A stretch of DNA of 64,000 nucleotides from Anarhynchus alexandrinus (GCA_008711295.1 VUYV01000181.1:998983-1062982), one strand, 5' to 3'. Counted from the first letter of the stretch, positions 1-13,235 are shown. The notes: generated by a model from the sequence alone, not told the origin. Numbers and translations are program-made.

Positions 1-3000
1 AGGAAAACTCCATCTTTTACCTCCCAATGCATCCCTCATAGCCATAAGCTACTGAGTAACATCAGCACTGTATAGGGATGGGGAAAATGTCCATGGAAGC
101 AGCCTGTGTAACAGATAACGTGTCACCCCACAGAGCTGAGGCACTCCCGGGGCACTCACCTCCCGCTGCCCCTTGGCAGACGTCTGCAGGGTCATCTTCT
201 TCCATGAGCTGCCCGTAATTTACTTCTGGAGGCACGCTCCTCTTCTGCGCACAAACACATCAAGAAGATCTTTGTTTGAGCAGATTTCCCTACCGGCAGC
301 GGCACGGGGGCGCGCAGGGCTCCAGACAACGTGGGGAGCGGGGTGGTGTTTAGATCCACGCTGCGCGTCGGCAGTGTCTTTCCTGAAACGATCAAGCAGG
401 GCGTGAGTGGCAGGCGTTCGGTGGGTTTTAAACATGTCGTTTCTGCGCTGTGGTTTGCAGCGTAACCCCCAGATAAAGGCACAGGTGAGGGGGTGAAGTG
501 CTGCAACACAAGGGCAGCCAGAGGCAAGAATTTTTTAATTAGCTTTTACACTGGAAAAACTGTTTGTGCGGCCACACTTTTAGCTCAGGGGAATCCTTAA
601 CCCAGCCTTGCGTAGCCTGAGCCTGCTCGCCGCAAAAAGGAAAAGGAGCTAGTCAAACAGGGGAAATAAACACTGGGTCACAGCTAAAAGAACATCATTT
701 TCTACCAAACTCTTTCTGTGTTTACCATATTAAATGATCAACACATTTGCAGTGTGTCAAACTGTGCCGATGTAGCATTAAAAGGTCAGCTGTTAACCTG
801 CAGAAGCAAAGAGAGTCCACATCTCTCTCTTAAAGATGATACTCCATCCTGAATGGGTCCCCGTGGTACTCCTATAATAACATTAATGCTCCGAGCGGCC
901 TTATAGCGGCTCTCGTTTGCAGCGCATGGAACCTCTTCATTAAGACTCCAACTCCCACTGTGAAGATGGGAGCTGACTTTCTTATGGCACTTGAACAACT
1001 GGGGAAACTGAGACACAAGAACATTAAATTCTTATAATAAAAAAAAATCGCTCTCAAATACTTATTCTCAGCCTCTTGTTCCAATCTTCAGGCAGGTTTC
1101 CACATGGTAGGGTTTGCAGGATGAAATATTTATAATATCATGGAACTGGGGAAACTCTAAAGATCTCAGATCCCTTCTGACTAAATGGTTAATCTGTATT
1201 GTCAGTAATTCTAAAACAAATAGAATGTCTTTTGATGGAGTGATACTTGAAGGAATAGGAAAATCAGAGGCAATGAAAAGCAAGGTGTTTCTCATGACAC
1301 CTATTCATGTAATGTAGGCTGGACTACCCTTGGGAGCAGCTTATAAAATAAGAGCTGTGTTATTACTTGGCTGGTTTGGGACAGATAAGAACTAATCTCC
1401 CTTGAACCTCTCTGCCAGACCTGATCCTTAGAGCCCGGCAGGGCCATGCATTTGCTTACGTTCTAGTTCAGAAAAGAATTTAAGACCCTGTTTATCTTTA
1501 AGGCAACTAGTAGACGCATGCAGGTATTTTTCATTGAGGAATGAGCCCTTCAGTGAATCAAAGCCTTGTTACGTCCCGGTAGCAGATGGGCGAGGTGAAA
1601 GCCCGGCCCCACCTGCCCAACTCGCTAATGGAGCAGCTGAGCCAGAATACAGATGTTGCCGCGCTTACCTCCGTCTCACAGAGGAGGGCGGGAGTAGAAG
1701 GAGGTTTGAGATTTAGAGCATATCTATACTCACAAGACTATGCAAATTACTTATTACTCTGGCTTCAAGCCTGTGCTTGGAGGTACAATATAGGTTAATT
1801 AAAGACACAAGAGAGTATGGGGAAGATGCACAGATTGGACGAAGCAATAGTGGCGTGGCAAAGACCGAGGAAAGATGTCCCAAGTTGATTCCTGGAGAGA
1901 AAACTGACACCACAAACAAGCTTTGACTTTTTTTTTTCCGAGAGGAAAAGCACGGCATCAAAGCACCGAGCAGAGCTGGTGCAAAAGTAGATTGGTCACT
2001 GTTGATGCCGGTTATCCCCACAACTTCAGCGGCATGGGAAAACTGGGGTAAACTTCTGTGTGTGCTTTCCCCCAGATCATGTCTCCCTGTTCAGCTGCGC
2101 ACAGCCTGTTAATGAGCTCTACAGGGCAAAGAGTCTCATTCTCCACCAATGATGTAGCAGGTTTTCCGGTCTTTTGACATATTGAAATCACTAAGGCATG
2201 GGATGTGTTTCTGGAAGATGGGCTTCAGTCACACACCTTCTGTTTCTGGGGTCAGAACAGGGACAATCGCTGGAAATTCGGCAATGTATAGTATGGAAAG
2301 AGTCAGGCTAAATGGCCCAATAACTTATCCATGTCTCAAATATATTAGTGGTCTTTGTATGCCAGGAGTGTTGTGCCTCTTTTATCCACACGTTAGGGGC
2401 ACAGCAAAGAAATTGGTATGGAATCGTCGTTCCTGCTTCTTCTACAAGCACTAAATCTTGCTTTGTTTTTCCTATTTTCTTTTCTTCATTTTTTTTTAAT
2501 AGCCATCCAGGCTTCTTTACTGAAGCCATAAAAAATACAAGTTATGAAAAGCAAAAGAAAAAGGCTATTTCTAGGCAGAGGAACGTGTCTTTGTGTATGT
2601 TTGCGGACTGAGTAGCACAAGAGGGAACCTGATCCTCAATATGTTTGTAGGACGTGACACACGATAGAGACCTGAATTGAGCCCTCCAGGCACAACTGTA
2701 ATGTAAATATTAATTAACATTAATGGTCTGTGGCCTTGCCTGTCAGCTGGAAGCCAGCAAGACCGCGCATGGCAGAGTAGCATTAATTTGTCGTTGGAGC
2801 CCTGAAAACAGTGAGTCTCGTGGTACGATGAGCGCAGCAGCTTCGCTCCCACATGCCCACCCCGCTCTGCCGCTGGACCATTCACAGGGAGGGAACTCAT
2901 GACTGGGATGAGACGCTGGGGCTGTTTCAAAGAGCACTGGGGACACAGGTGGGAGACAGGCTCATTGCTGAGCTCTGTACCCTACTGTGGGCTCCTCATG

Positions 3001-3268
3001 TTGCGAACTCTAGGCATGGTGCCATGTAGTTGACGTGCTGGGAACACTGTCTGCAAATGGTGGGTCACACTTCCAAAAGCTTCTCTCCTTCTCCTGGGTG
3101 GGTCTCTGCTCGCTGCACCTCGTTCTTCCTGCAGCCAGGCGCACAGCAATCATTTGGGGGGCTCCAGCTGGAACATCTCAGGTTCCCGCTTGCTCCCGTA
3201 CTGTGGGTCCAATTCTCAGCAACAGCATCTCCCCCCGCTTTCCCTCCCTCCTCCTCTCTGCAAGCACC
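1..3268. other. Non-coding stretch with no supported gene
   Basis: Open frames here are at most about 134 codons, overlap on both strands and match no family I recognise. A CpG-enriched pocket lies at about 290-420 and contains several GCGC and CGCG words. Short homopolymers (an A run near 1038, a T run near 1928) and an old repeat-like tail near 990-1020 (GGGGAAACTGAGACACA, similar to the 3' region of MIR-class SINEs) are visible. Nothing else stands out. Confidence 0.6.
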
Positions 3269-3269
3269 T

Positions 3270-3350
3270 CCAATGAATTATTAATTGCGGCTCATCCAAT
3301 TAAAGGGCTCCTGCATGTTAATAATTCATGGCTGCTCGTCAGAGCTGTTG
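3270..3350. promoter_or_regulatory. Candidate conserved regulatory element with perfect inverted repeat
   Basis: This is an AT-rich patch between GC-richer flanks. ATGAATTATTAA at 3273-3284 is repeated as its exact reverse complement TTAATAATTCAT at 3318-3329, with 33 bp between the arms. Each arm carries ATTA/TAAT homeodomain core sites, and a further CCAATTAA lies between them near 3296. The arrangement suggests a homeodomain-factor binding module. Conservation has not been tested, so the regulatory role is inferred. Confidence 0.4.
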
Positions 3351-4860
3351 GCTGGCAGGCCAGGCAGCACTGGGGTTGGGGCTTCGGTGAACTGAGAGGA
3401 GTGAAGTGCAATAAAGAAAGGAAGAAATCAATAGTGTAGCACAGGCTGTACACATCCAGGAGACTCTTTATTATATCTGAAAATTGCTTTCTGTGATTGC
3501 TACCATCATTACTTCTGTATTTATTTTTTAACGACTCGTCCATCATGAAGCCCGTATACATAACGAAAAAGGCCAATTGCGCTAAAACAGTTAAATTCTT
3601 TTAATACCTGGCACTGGGTTAAAGCAGTAATGAATTCATTTTGTCTTTACTCCCTCTTACGGTGAAACCTCCCTCATCCGGAAGCCAGTTTCATCGCTAT
3701 CTCTGTACGTTAGAATAGATCTACTACTTTTCCTTCTGGAAATGGACCCATCAATGATGTTCATGGGAGTAACTTGCAGCTCAGCAGCTCCGACATTAGT
3801 ATACAAAGGCAGTTCCCAGGCCATGAGAATAATAGCAGAGTATTCAGAGGAAGCATGAGTGTGGTGCTATTGCCAAACCAACCTTTTATCAGAGCAAGGG
3901 AGAAAGGAAACGGGACTGGAAACCTCTCCCGAGGTTTGAGATGTGTTGGCATTAGGGAAAAGGTAGACAAGATAGTCTGGGATGAGGGCCATGGAAGCTG
4001 TGCACATTAGAGGGGATATAGTCTCCTACAAGGCAGATCTGAAAAGTGAGGAAAGTGAAATTGCAGATTTTGGTATGTGAGCATAGTCATGGGGAGCAAA
4101 TCCAGGCCGGTAAATGGCCAACCTCCATGTTGTCTCAGAAAAAGGTACACAAAGAACGAAGGGCTCGAAGAGAAAGCCAGAGAAGCTCAAAGTAGAAATA
4201 AGATCCACTTTTTTTGCCAGTGATGGCAGCCCACCGAAAGGAAATACTTAATGACACTTTCAACAAGGGTATGCGTAGGTGGAAATCACACCAAGACTCA
4301 AAGCCTCATGAAAGGTATGCCTCAAACACTGGGTAAGGGTTTACTGCCAATAAATAACCCAGTAAAATGGTGTGGACTATATTGAGCAGGAAGTCAGCTT
4401 AAATCAAATAACTGTGTCCTCAGAAGTCTTTTGTCTCTCTTTAATAGGGGTCATACCCTCCTTTTTTAAGCTTGGGGAGTATGAAGAGGAGGTCAGACAT
4501 GTACTGGAAGCTGGGGAACTCTTTTTGTAGCCTTGCATGTTGGGGATGTATTGCTTTAAACCACATTTGATGGAAACTGTAAGAAAGCCCATTGCTAATG
4601 TGCGGTACAATGTGGGTTGTGAGCTTATTTTGATAGAAATCATGACTTTGTACAGCATCTACTTCAATAAGACTTCAGACTGGGGCTTTCCACCACACTG
4701 CAAATGCATAATATTGATGAAACACTGTTCCTGCATGGGGGTGTGATGTGACTGAATCACAGGTTTTAAAATATGTAAGAACTTGGAGAGAATAGTTATT
4801 CTCTTTTTAATGCAAGTGATTTTAGTACTGATTTGAGAGCCCTGAGGAGAACGTGGAGTT
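3351..4860. other. Non-coding stretch, nothing recognised
   Basis: This is mixed-composition DNA. Open frames are under 100 codons, overlap on both strands and show no domain signature. I see no repeat family, RNA gene or clear regulatory cluster. Confidence 0.6.
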
Positions 4861-5070
4861 CAGTCTTCATGGCCCATTCAGTCTTTGGTCTCTCAGCTGT
4901 AATTTCCAATTAATGCTAATTTGATTGTGGTTTCTGTTGTGTGGATCATGACGACCTTTTATACCCAGCTGATGTGGCACTGCAATTTGGTGGATCTTTC
5001 CCAATGGACAGTAGATAATTTGAGTATCTGCCACCACCAAATTACCCCTATTTAAATCCTTTGCTCAGCC
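4861..5070. promoter_or_regulatory. Candidate conserved non-coding element
   Basis: The core near 4905-4933 packs CCAATTAATGCTAATTTGAT-type homeodomain words directly next to TGTGGTTT (4926-4933), a RUNX-type site. AT-rich complex sequence continues to about 5060 and includes a TATTTAAAT word. There is no open frame of note. The enhancer interpretation is inferred from motif density alone. Confidence 0.35.
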
Positions 5071-6578
5071 CCAGCCCCTGGTCAGCCTGGTTCTGAAGGT
5101 GTTCAGGCTAACATCCCTTCCCTTGTCGTTTCGATTTCCAGACCCCAAAACAACATCCTAGTTCTTTCTTGGCTTCATATGCTGAATGTGCACTATATGT
5201 TTCCGATACCACTGAAATAATGCCACAAAAATGATAAATGGGCACAAAAGAGAGCAGGAGGGTTAGCGGAAAGGCCAAACCCCTTGAAACAGTGAGGCAA
5301 ACTTAGTGGAGAGCTGTGATTTTGGGGTGGCGTGGCACAGCTCTGGGTGGCTGAGGACGTACGCTCTGGTCCAACTTATTGCATGAATGGCTTGGTAATC
5401 AGCTGCTGAATGCGTCCGAGGGAAACCGAGGTCAGTGGTGGTTTATTTTAAGATCTAAGGAGGCTTCTTGGTGGTCGTGTAAGCATCTCACCATCCGTGC
5501 AGGAGACAGCAAGGTGGATCAATGAGCCTTCAGCTGTGGCACCCCAGGCTCCCGGCATTGCTGTCGCAGCGCCGACCCTTCCCTGCATGGGAACCAACGC
5601 CTCTGCTCAGGGGTGGGTGAGAGGAGAGCGTAGGCGGTCTGACCCGTGGCAGGCACCCCTGCCATACAGCCAGCTTTCCCAAGCCACGGGGCTTTCTTCT
5701 TTAAAAAGAGAAGGGGAGCTATGGCCATTTTTTTCCCAGGTTTTTGCAATATCTCAATTTGTCCTCTGTGTACGCACAGATCAATTCCAGAGAATGAAAC
5801 TGACGTGAACTTGTACCATTGCTGGGCTTTTAAACAACAAGAACAAAATCAACAAAAAAATCTTAGCAGAAACCCAAATTTCTGCGTTTTTTTTAAATTT
5901 TATTTTTATTGACATTTTCACGAGGGAAGAATTGATCATATCTCAAGTCTGGAGCTGAGTTCTTTGAAAAACCCAGCTTTTAGCTTGCAATAAAAAGGTG
6001 GAGAGATGGGCAGAGATGATGCCCCACTTCCAAACACCTCTCTGGAAGCTCCAGCCCAAATCCAGATCTCTTCCAGCGTTGCTTTGTACAATGCGATTTT
6101 CCATTTGATTCTCGCTCTGCTGTTTCTTTTATGTGTCCGTTAATACATAAGCCTGTTCTTTTTTATCTGGCTTGTATTTTTGGCTTTTTTTTTTCTTTCC
6201 CTGCTTAGCACTAAACTGCAGCACACGTGTTGTGCTTTCAGCTGCCTGTGATCTGTCAGCGGGCCCAGGAGCTTAGCCTTAACGGTCTATGTAAATATTG
6301 TCTCAAAATTACAAATATTCAGGATGGCAGTAATATATGGGGCTTTTGTTAAAGCATCTTGTTTTACGGGCTTAACGACAGGCTGGGAAGCATGGAGATG
6401 TTGACGTGTTATTTGTACAAGGGACACACACTCACGTGTACACAAAAGCCCGACGTTGTACAAATAGCAGTTCAGGCCATAAATATCATGGCAAAATTGC
6501 TCCCAGATCAAAACAACCCCCAAAAGAGACATGATCGAAATGAAGTCAGACTGCATTACTTTCGGGGCACACACCCTC
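5071..6578. other. Non-coding stretch, nothing recognised
   Basis: Open frames are about 100 codons or shorter, overlap on both strands and have no recognisable family. A T-rich stretch is present around 5885-5910 and again near 6185. No repeats of a known class were seen. Confidence 0.55.
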
Positions 6579-6579
6579 C

Positions 6580-6618
6580 TTTTTTTTTTTTTTTTTTTTC
6601 TTTTTTTTTTCCCCCCCC
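6580..6618. repeat. Homopolymer tract T20-C-T10-C8
   Basis: A run of 20 T (6580-6599), one C, 10 T (6601-6610) and 8 C (6611-6618) makes a 39 bp pure pyrimidine tract. It could be the reversed poly-A of a processed insertion, but no retrocopy body is recognisable beside it. Lengths of such runs are prone to sequencing error. Confidence 0.9.
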
Positions 6619-8860
6619 TCTGAAAGTGGGTGGAAAAGAAAACTCCGGTGCCGAGAAACCTATTCTGGAACAACACATTTAGAAACAAAATGTACCTTTG
6701 TATCTAAAAATCTGAGTGTCATGAATATTTAACGCAGGGAGGAAAGAATGATTTTGTCAGTGTGTAAAGCAGTCCCAGAGAGGCTCGAATTCTGCCTGGT
6801 TTCTATTAGCTTTCCTGCTCTGTAAACAGACTGAGTCATTTGTTGCAGGAGAGGTGTGTGAGCACAGGGAGGGAAAGACACACGGGTGAAAAGATAAAAA
6901 AACCCCACTGCCATGCAAAGGGATGGCAATGGGTTTGCTGTGCAAAGTGCTGCCTCCGTCCCCATTTCTCACGATGTGTTGGTGGGTCTGTACAGACCAG
7001 TTTAGCTGCAGTGTTCAGCCCAACAATGTCACGAATTTGAAAGGTCTATGGCACTGCTAAAAAAAAAATATGCGGGGTGCCTGTCCATCCTAACTAACCT
7101 CCCGCAGAGCGAAACAGAGACCCAGAGCCACCCCAGGGGAAATCTTATATTAGCAAAAATGTGCACGAAAAAAGCTTTCTTACTAACTCACCCCAAGCTG
7201 GTTGAAACCAAACCTGTTCCCTGCCAAAAGACATTGTGGTTATTGGGGTGTGATGGATTCCCCATGGACCTACGTGCACACCATGAAGCCTCCAAGCTAC
7301 AAACTTAGCGAGAGGCAGGAGCTGACCCTGACCCAGCGCAGCAGGGACAGTCCAGGGGATCCGATTTTGTAATCCCGGCACGGGGAAAGCCTCTGGACTC
7401 AGGCAATCGTATCAGCACGTATTCAAGTCAAAGGCAGCAAGCCTTTACGTTAAGCATATCTCAAGAGTTTGTCTGTGTATTAGGGCACCAGCAACTTCAG
7501 CCTCTTGCTCTCCATCACGTTTTTCTCTGTATTTGCTGAGATTGCTCTACATTTCATGTTCTTTAGTCCAGCCTTTGGGCTGCAGCAGAGCTGGGGAGGT
7601 GCAAAATTAAACCCGCCCATGCCCCTGAGCTGGGAGTGGGATAACTTCTGGGGGGTTGTGAAAAGGGAGATGAACATGGGGAGAGGAGGGGACTGCAGCC
7701 TTCCCTTCCTCACTCTGCACATCCCAGAGGCGGGCAGGGGACAACACAGGGTTGGTAGACAGCGTGTTTAATAGCATTTTGCCCCTTCCATCTTTCCATT
7801 ACCCCAGTTTTCATATGAGAAGGGGCATAGTGCTCATACAGTCTGCCTGGACCAGTCCTGCTGTTTTGCAAACGGAGCTGGTCTGGCATCAGCAAGCAGC
7901 TGAGATTCTTATCTTTGCCTTCCTAAGTTGCTTTTCTCCCTCTTGCCTTTACCATGCAGGTGCTTGGCGCAGCCATGAGTCAGAGCCTTTGCGAAGGGCT
8001 GCTTGTACCAGGCTGCCATCCAGAGGGGAAAGAGACAGCGCTGGGAGTACCGGGCACTTACTGGATGGGGAAGACATACAAAAGGCACAGCTCCGGTCAG
8101 GAAATCAGAGCAGGGCTTTACACCTCGGGCAAGGAGGGGGTTTGAAAGGAGGCAGAAGTCATTTTCAAGAGCCCGAGGGCTTGAACCAAACCCTTGCTCC
8201 AGAATCCTTGCTGATGACATTCCAGATCATAAGCAGCAGCAAAATTTGCAAATGAAAAGAAATTATAATTTATGTATATGACACTTGTCACCCGAACATT
8301 TCAAGCACCTCACGCTCTGAATCTTTAAAGCTTTGCTCTCCCTGCTTCTGGGCTAATAACTCAGCCTCTGGCCACAAACCTGAGCCTTTCCATCTGTAGG
8401 ACTCCAGACCCAACCCCAAACTGTGTCACTTGAGCCTTTCTGGGGCAGAGATGGCCAAATCTGCGAAGAGAACATAAGGCAGCTCTTACCCATTGTTTGA
8501 GGCAAGTCCTGTTTGGTGTCTGCAGGTACAACTTGATCCCCAAACTCTCAGACCATCTCACTCAATTGCCATCAGGGAATAAGATGAACACACTCCGACA
8601 GGACAGACACACCTGTATAATCAATACCTGTCAGCTTTTTCCACCCGTGGGTTGTGTGTACGTATGCATATGTAGAGCTAGACACACCTGTGCACACATT
8701 CAGGACCTTGTCAGAGACTACATATAAATATATGCCGGTGTACCTATTATATACAAATATAGAGCCAGCGTGCTGCTCTCTATATAAATTTTTGCCAAGT
8801 CTTCCTTTTGCAGTGTGATCAATAACAGTTCTAGTGCAGAAGGTGAGCAAAGTGCCTTGT
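6619..8860. other. Non-coding stretch, nothing recognised
   Basis: The longest open frame (7752-8255, +, 167 codons) has no domain and is overlapped by an equally plausible frame on the other strand. At 8640-8800 there is low-complexity alternating purine/pyrimidine sequence rich in GTGTAC, CATATG and TATATA words. No gene is supported. Confidence 0.55.
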
Positions 8861-8864
8861 TAAA

Positions 8865-9175
8865 CTAATAATTGCACAGGAACCAAATCCTTTCTAATAA
8901 AAATCTTTTAAAACCTTTATAAAATTTCCACTCTAAGGCCAGTTTTCCTGCGAGACCTATAATTATTGAGAGCGGAAAGAAAGGAGCATAAGCAGCCTCT
9001 CTTACCAGCCGCCCCAGAGACACTAAAGTGGGGCTGCACCAAGAAGGTGGCCCCTGTGGAGTCTCTTGATTGAGACACAAACCTGTAGGCTCGTGCTGTC
9101 CATCTCCCTGCAGGGTTTATAATTAAAGCTGTATTGCTGTTTATATTCCAGCGGCACCCGTAAGACCCGCTGCAC
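8865..9175. promoter_or_regulatory. Candidate conserved non-coding elements (two patches)
   Basis: Two AT-rich patches, about 8865-8970 (with TATAATTATTGAG near 8960) and about 9113-9155 (TTTATAATTAAAGC), carry TAATTA-type homeodomain words. They flank a GC-richer stretch. No coding frame is supported. Function is inferred from composition. Confidence 0.3.
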
Positions 9176-9254
9176 AAGGTGCTGTGCAAACAGAGAGCCA
9201 GCGGGCTGGCTGCAAAGGATTTACAACCCTAATAGATAAAGTGTGCTGAGGAAA

Positions 9255-9294
9255 GGGGAGGGGGGGGGAGCGGCTGTGGGGAGGGGTGAGGGGG
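9255..9294 (+). other. Potential G-quadruplex tract
   Basis: Five G runs lie within 40 bp: GGGG, G9, GGGG (9278-9281), GGGG (9283-9286) and GGGGG (9290-9294). The loops are short apart from one of about nine bases. This satisfies the usual sequence rule for an intramolecular G-quadruplex on the + strand. Its biological role is unknown. Confidence 0.7.
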
Positions 9295-12200
9295 AAGAAG
9301 GACAGCGAGTCTTTCAAGGTTGTGTGTTAACAGAAAACAGAAGTCAGGGGCCTGATTGCCAAGCGGCTGCCGCTCTCTGCCAGGCCATACCGCCGCTCAG
9401 GTTTAGTCGCCGAGACCCAGGAGCATCCATGTTATGTTTGTGCATGTGATCACACTTTGGGGCAGAAGTGATGCCTCTTAGCTGCAGGTGAGGTTTTTGG
9501 TGTCCCATCGGGTCCCATTTGACTGTAGGAATCCCCTAAGCGATGCGTATTTAGAATGGACTCTGCTGTTGAAGACTCCGGTGCAGCAGGAGCGGCTCCG
9601 GGCAGCTCTCCCTGCAGGAAGGGCAGCGGCTCCGCACGGCCGATGCGCGCAGGGCAGGGCTTGCTGGTGGCCAGCGGGTCAAGGGCAAACCTGGGAGGGC
9701 TGCGTCCGTGGGTCACGCAAGCGAAAGACAGCATTAGGGGATGCTGATGCAATCTGGGAGCACTGGAGAGGAGGAACCCAGCAGACTGAGGGGTATCTCG
9801 TACAGCAACTCCCAAACCAGGACAGAGGATGACTCCCAGCCAGAGCAGCCGGGAGAGCACGCCAGTGCCTCCTTCACTGGAGCATCCTGTCTACACACCC
9901 TGGGAAAGGGCAGATCACCTCGTAAACGAGACGCTGTCTTCTCTGGAGAGGCCACTGTTTCTGTGAGGCTTTTCATTCCCTTCAGTGCCATCCATCCTAG
10001 GCAGCACTAGTAATACAGGGAAGAAAGGCAGGAAACAAGAAAGTTAGTAAGTCGTGGGCTGTGTTTGGTTAAACAGTGTCTTCAGGCTTCAAAACTAATG
10101 CATATGGAAGGGGGTGTTATGTAGGGACACTCAGCTTCCTTCCTCCGAGTTAATTAACCTCCTTCACCTCCATGCTGTTATAGACACAAGCAGTTCTACT
10201 GCATATGTCAAGGGCATAATTAGCACAGACTGAACAAACCACACACACAGAATGGAAGCACACCTGCAAGATGGACAAAAGTGAAAGCCAGGCATCGGCA
10301 GGGACGGTGAGCCATGGCACAGTTGACCGAGTATGGCAGGAGCAAATCTGAGCTGCTGGGGGGAAAGATAAGGGCTGTCCCTTTTCCATTCCCTCCATCT
10401 GCTGTCTGCAGTTGCAGGGCATGGATGGGAGGCTGCATCCACCAAAGGAGAGCAGATTCGCTCTCTGGGGAGATGACAAGGGTGGCTTGGTGATCAAGGA
10501 AAGTCTTCCTCAGTTCCTATTCGTTGCACCCAGCGGACTCAGACCTCCAGCATTTCCAGCTTCTTGGTGCTCGGAGGACTCAGCCTTCCTCCCTCATTCA
10601 GTTACCATGATGCCAGATCCTCAGGTGACCCTTCTCCATCACACAGGAGAAGCTCTCCACCCTCCCTGCCACCTCTGCAGCTCTGCCCAGCCCTGAGCTC
10701 CCAAAACCTCTGCAGCCAGCACTCCAGACCCCCATCTCCCCCCGGGGTAGCTCAGCTTCCATATTCCTATATCTCAGGATGATGACATCTCTGCTATCAT
10801 CCAAATGAACTCCCTTGGCAGGGAAGACTGAGGTGGAGCTAAATGGTGTTTCACTGATAGAGGGAAACTGCATTGCCTGAGGGCAAGCCCCGAGAATCCC
10901 TCTGAAGGTGTCCACCATTGTTCACACAGCTCGTTTCATGGGACCATTGTCCCTCACTCCTTAGTCTCAATGGATCCTTCCATGCCTGTTGATCAACTCC
11001 ATCCTTGCCGGTTCCTCTTCTTCCTTCCACTTCATCTATTAGGTGCTTCTGTTATATCTCACCTGACATACAGATTGCAAGCAGCCCGGGGCAACCCTGC
11101 TCCGTGACCGAAGATCCCCAGAGCTACTGTCATGCAGATCCCTGTGAATGGGGAGTGTGAGAGGAGCAAACCAGAGAAGGCTAACGATTCCCTGTAAGGC
11201 CTCACCTCTTCTGCAGCTCACAGCTTCCGACATTGCCTCCTCCCTTCTCCCCAGAATCATGAAACACACATGCAAAACATTCCCAGTTTTTAAATGTTGC
11301 CGTTTTAGAGAAATATAGCGCTTGTTCCAGCTGCAGGCACTAAATCATCCCTCTCCCCTGGACGTGTGCTGGGGAAGTAAGGCCAGTGATGAATGGGGCT
11401 GTCCATATTTACATTGGGAGCAGAACAGCTGTGTGAATCTCACTGTGCAATGAGTACTCTGTGCAAACTCGGCATCCCCCTTGCGTCCTTCCCCACCGCT
11501 CGGTGACAGTGACTGATCGTCCACTTTGCAGAGTACTGCCCAGGAGCATGCATGACTCCCAGCACCTCCGGAAAGTGAGAAGGAGGGGGTACCTAACCCC
11601 TAAATCATCAGAGTTGCTGTATTCCTTTGGTGAGTCTTATTTCCCGTGATGACTTTGCAAACAAGCAGGCGACAGAAATAAAAGAGAAGCGCTGGTGAAT
11701 TGGAAGTGAGAGGGGGGAGGAGAAAGGGTAGCCTGGCTGTTTCTTGCAAGGAACTGCATCCAAGATGTTGAGTGCCCGTAGCACTTTCCATCCTTCAGAC
11801 AAATGCTCAAGGTAAATATTGACGCCAATACGTTCTGTGTAATCAGACTGCAGTTCTCTGCATAGAGCTCTTGGACCGTGGGGTTTAAGAAGAGCTTAAA
11901 ATGTTGGCAAGACTTAAGTAATGTATAGACAACCAATACAGCCTTCCTACCCTTTTCCCACTGCTTCATCGCTGCCTTGATCTACACTGGCTGCTACCTT
12001 TGCTTGGTGGCCCAATCTCAGCCCTAGGTGGAAGGAAATATTTCGTTCTTCCGTGAGATCTCTATGCAATCCTGCCAGCAAACTGCGCTCCTTCCGAGCA
12101 GACTCCCATACTTACAGATCTGCCCATTTTCCTCATAACCTGCATCCCTGTAACCCAGCAGGAAAATTTCCAGAGGTGACCGTGATCTCTCAGGGGCTTC

Positions 12201-13080
12201 ATTGCGATTAACACATCTCAGCAGAATGCTTCACTTTCACCAAATCAGCATGTTCTGGGAGGAAAAATAGGAGAGTCTCAAATCGGTCAGAACATTTCTG
12301 GTTGTCTCTCCATTATACTCCTTAGCTGCTGGACATATGGTGGGTACAAGCAACAGTAGTATGGAGAAGCGAACAAGCTGTAGGGTTGTCTACATCCCAC
12401 ATACCTGGAGGTGAAACAAGAGGCTAAAGAAGGAAAGGTGCTTAGATATGACCCTGATACCTTCATCCAGCACTTTACATGGGAAAAGACTTAAAGTACA
12501 GCAGTAGGATGGGTGGCTCCACTGCACAGAGAAGAGGGGTCCTGACAATGTGTCTGAGGAAAGGCACTTTGGCACTGTGGTTTGGAGAGATGAGACTGTG
12601 CGAGGCTCTTACCTGCTCTAACTAGACCTGGGTGAAGAGGAGAAGAGGAATCATTACCGGCTCCATTTGTATAGATTGCTCCTGTAGCAGACCAGAGGAA
12701 GGGTCACCTCAAGATCCCGAACTTGGTATAGGTCTCCTTGAGGTAGGGTTTAGCCCACAACTACCATCCACCCCTGGAGTCAGTCCGATCCAGCCCCGCA
12801 CAAGCTGGAGATGGACTAAGATTCAGGGCTCTGCGGCCTGAAACGCATCTCCTCCTCACCTGGGTTAATCGCTGAAGGGGGTAAAGAAAGAACCGCAAAT
12901 GGAAAATGGCATTTTCAATCTGCTGGAGTGTCTGGGGAGAGGGAACAAAGGTAGACTCGGGGAAAGGCAATGAGAAGAATGGCAGGGAGCTGGGAACGGC
13001 TCCTTGCCTTATTCCTATGCTGCTCCACTCCACACTCAGATAAAGTGGTCCCTTCTCTTCAGCCTTCTCCTTTCTAGTCA
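9295..13080. other. Non-coding stretch, nothing recognised
   Basis: Several open frames of 90-136 codons overlap each other on both strands (for example 9450-9860 on -), have no family signature and are rich in residues expected from GC-skewed random sequence. No interspersed repeat, RNA gene or motif cluster could be identified. Confidence 0.55.
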
Positions 13081-13081
13081 C

Positions 13082-13235
13082 ACACTCAGTTGGTTAATTC
13101 TCTCCTCGTCGAGATCAGAGATTAGATAGAGCCTGGATTTATAGCTAGTGAAAATAAAAAGAGCTGCTCCTATCAAGGATTCAAATGATTAAATATCCTA
13201 CCATAGAAATACTTTTAACTTCACTTACAGTACAA
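13082..13235. promoter_or_regulatory. Candidate conserved non-coding element
   Basis: A complex AT-rich patch runs from TTGGTTAATTC near 13090 through AGATTAGATAGA near 13122 and TCAAATGATTAAATAT near 13181. It combines GATA-like, TAAT and ATTA words. It lies just upstream of a purine-rich stretch. No coding potential is seen. The regulatory role is inferred only. Confidence 0.35.

Noticed and set aside
7752..8255. 167-codon + frame
   Set aside because: No domain, a competing minus frame over the same bases, and no splice or promoter context.
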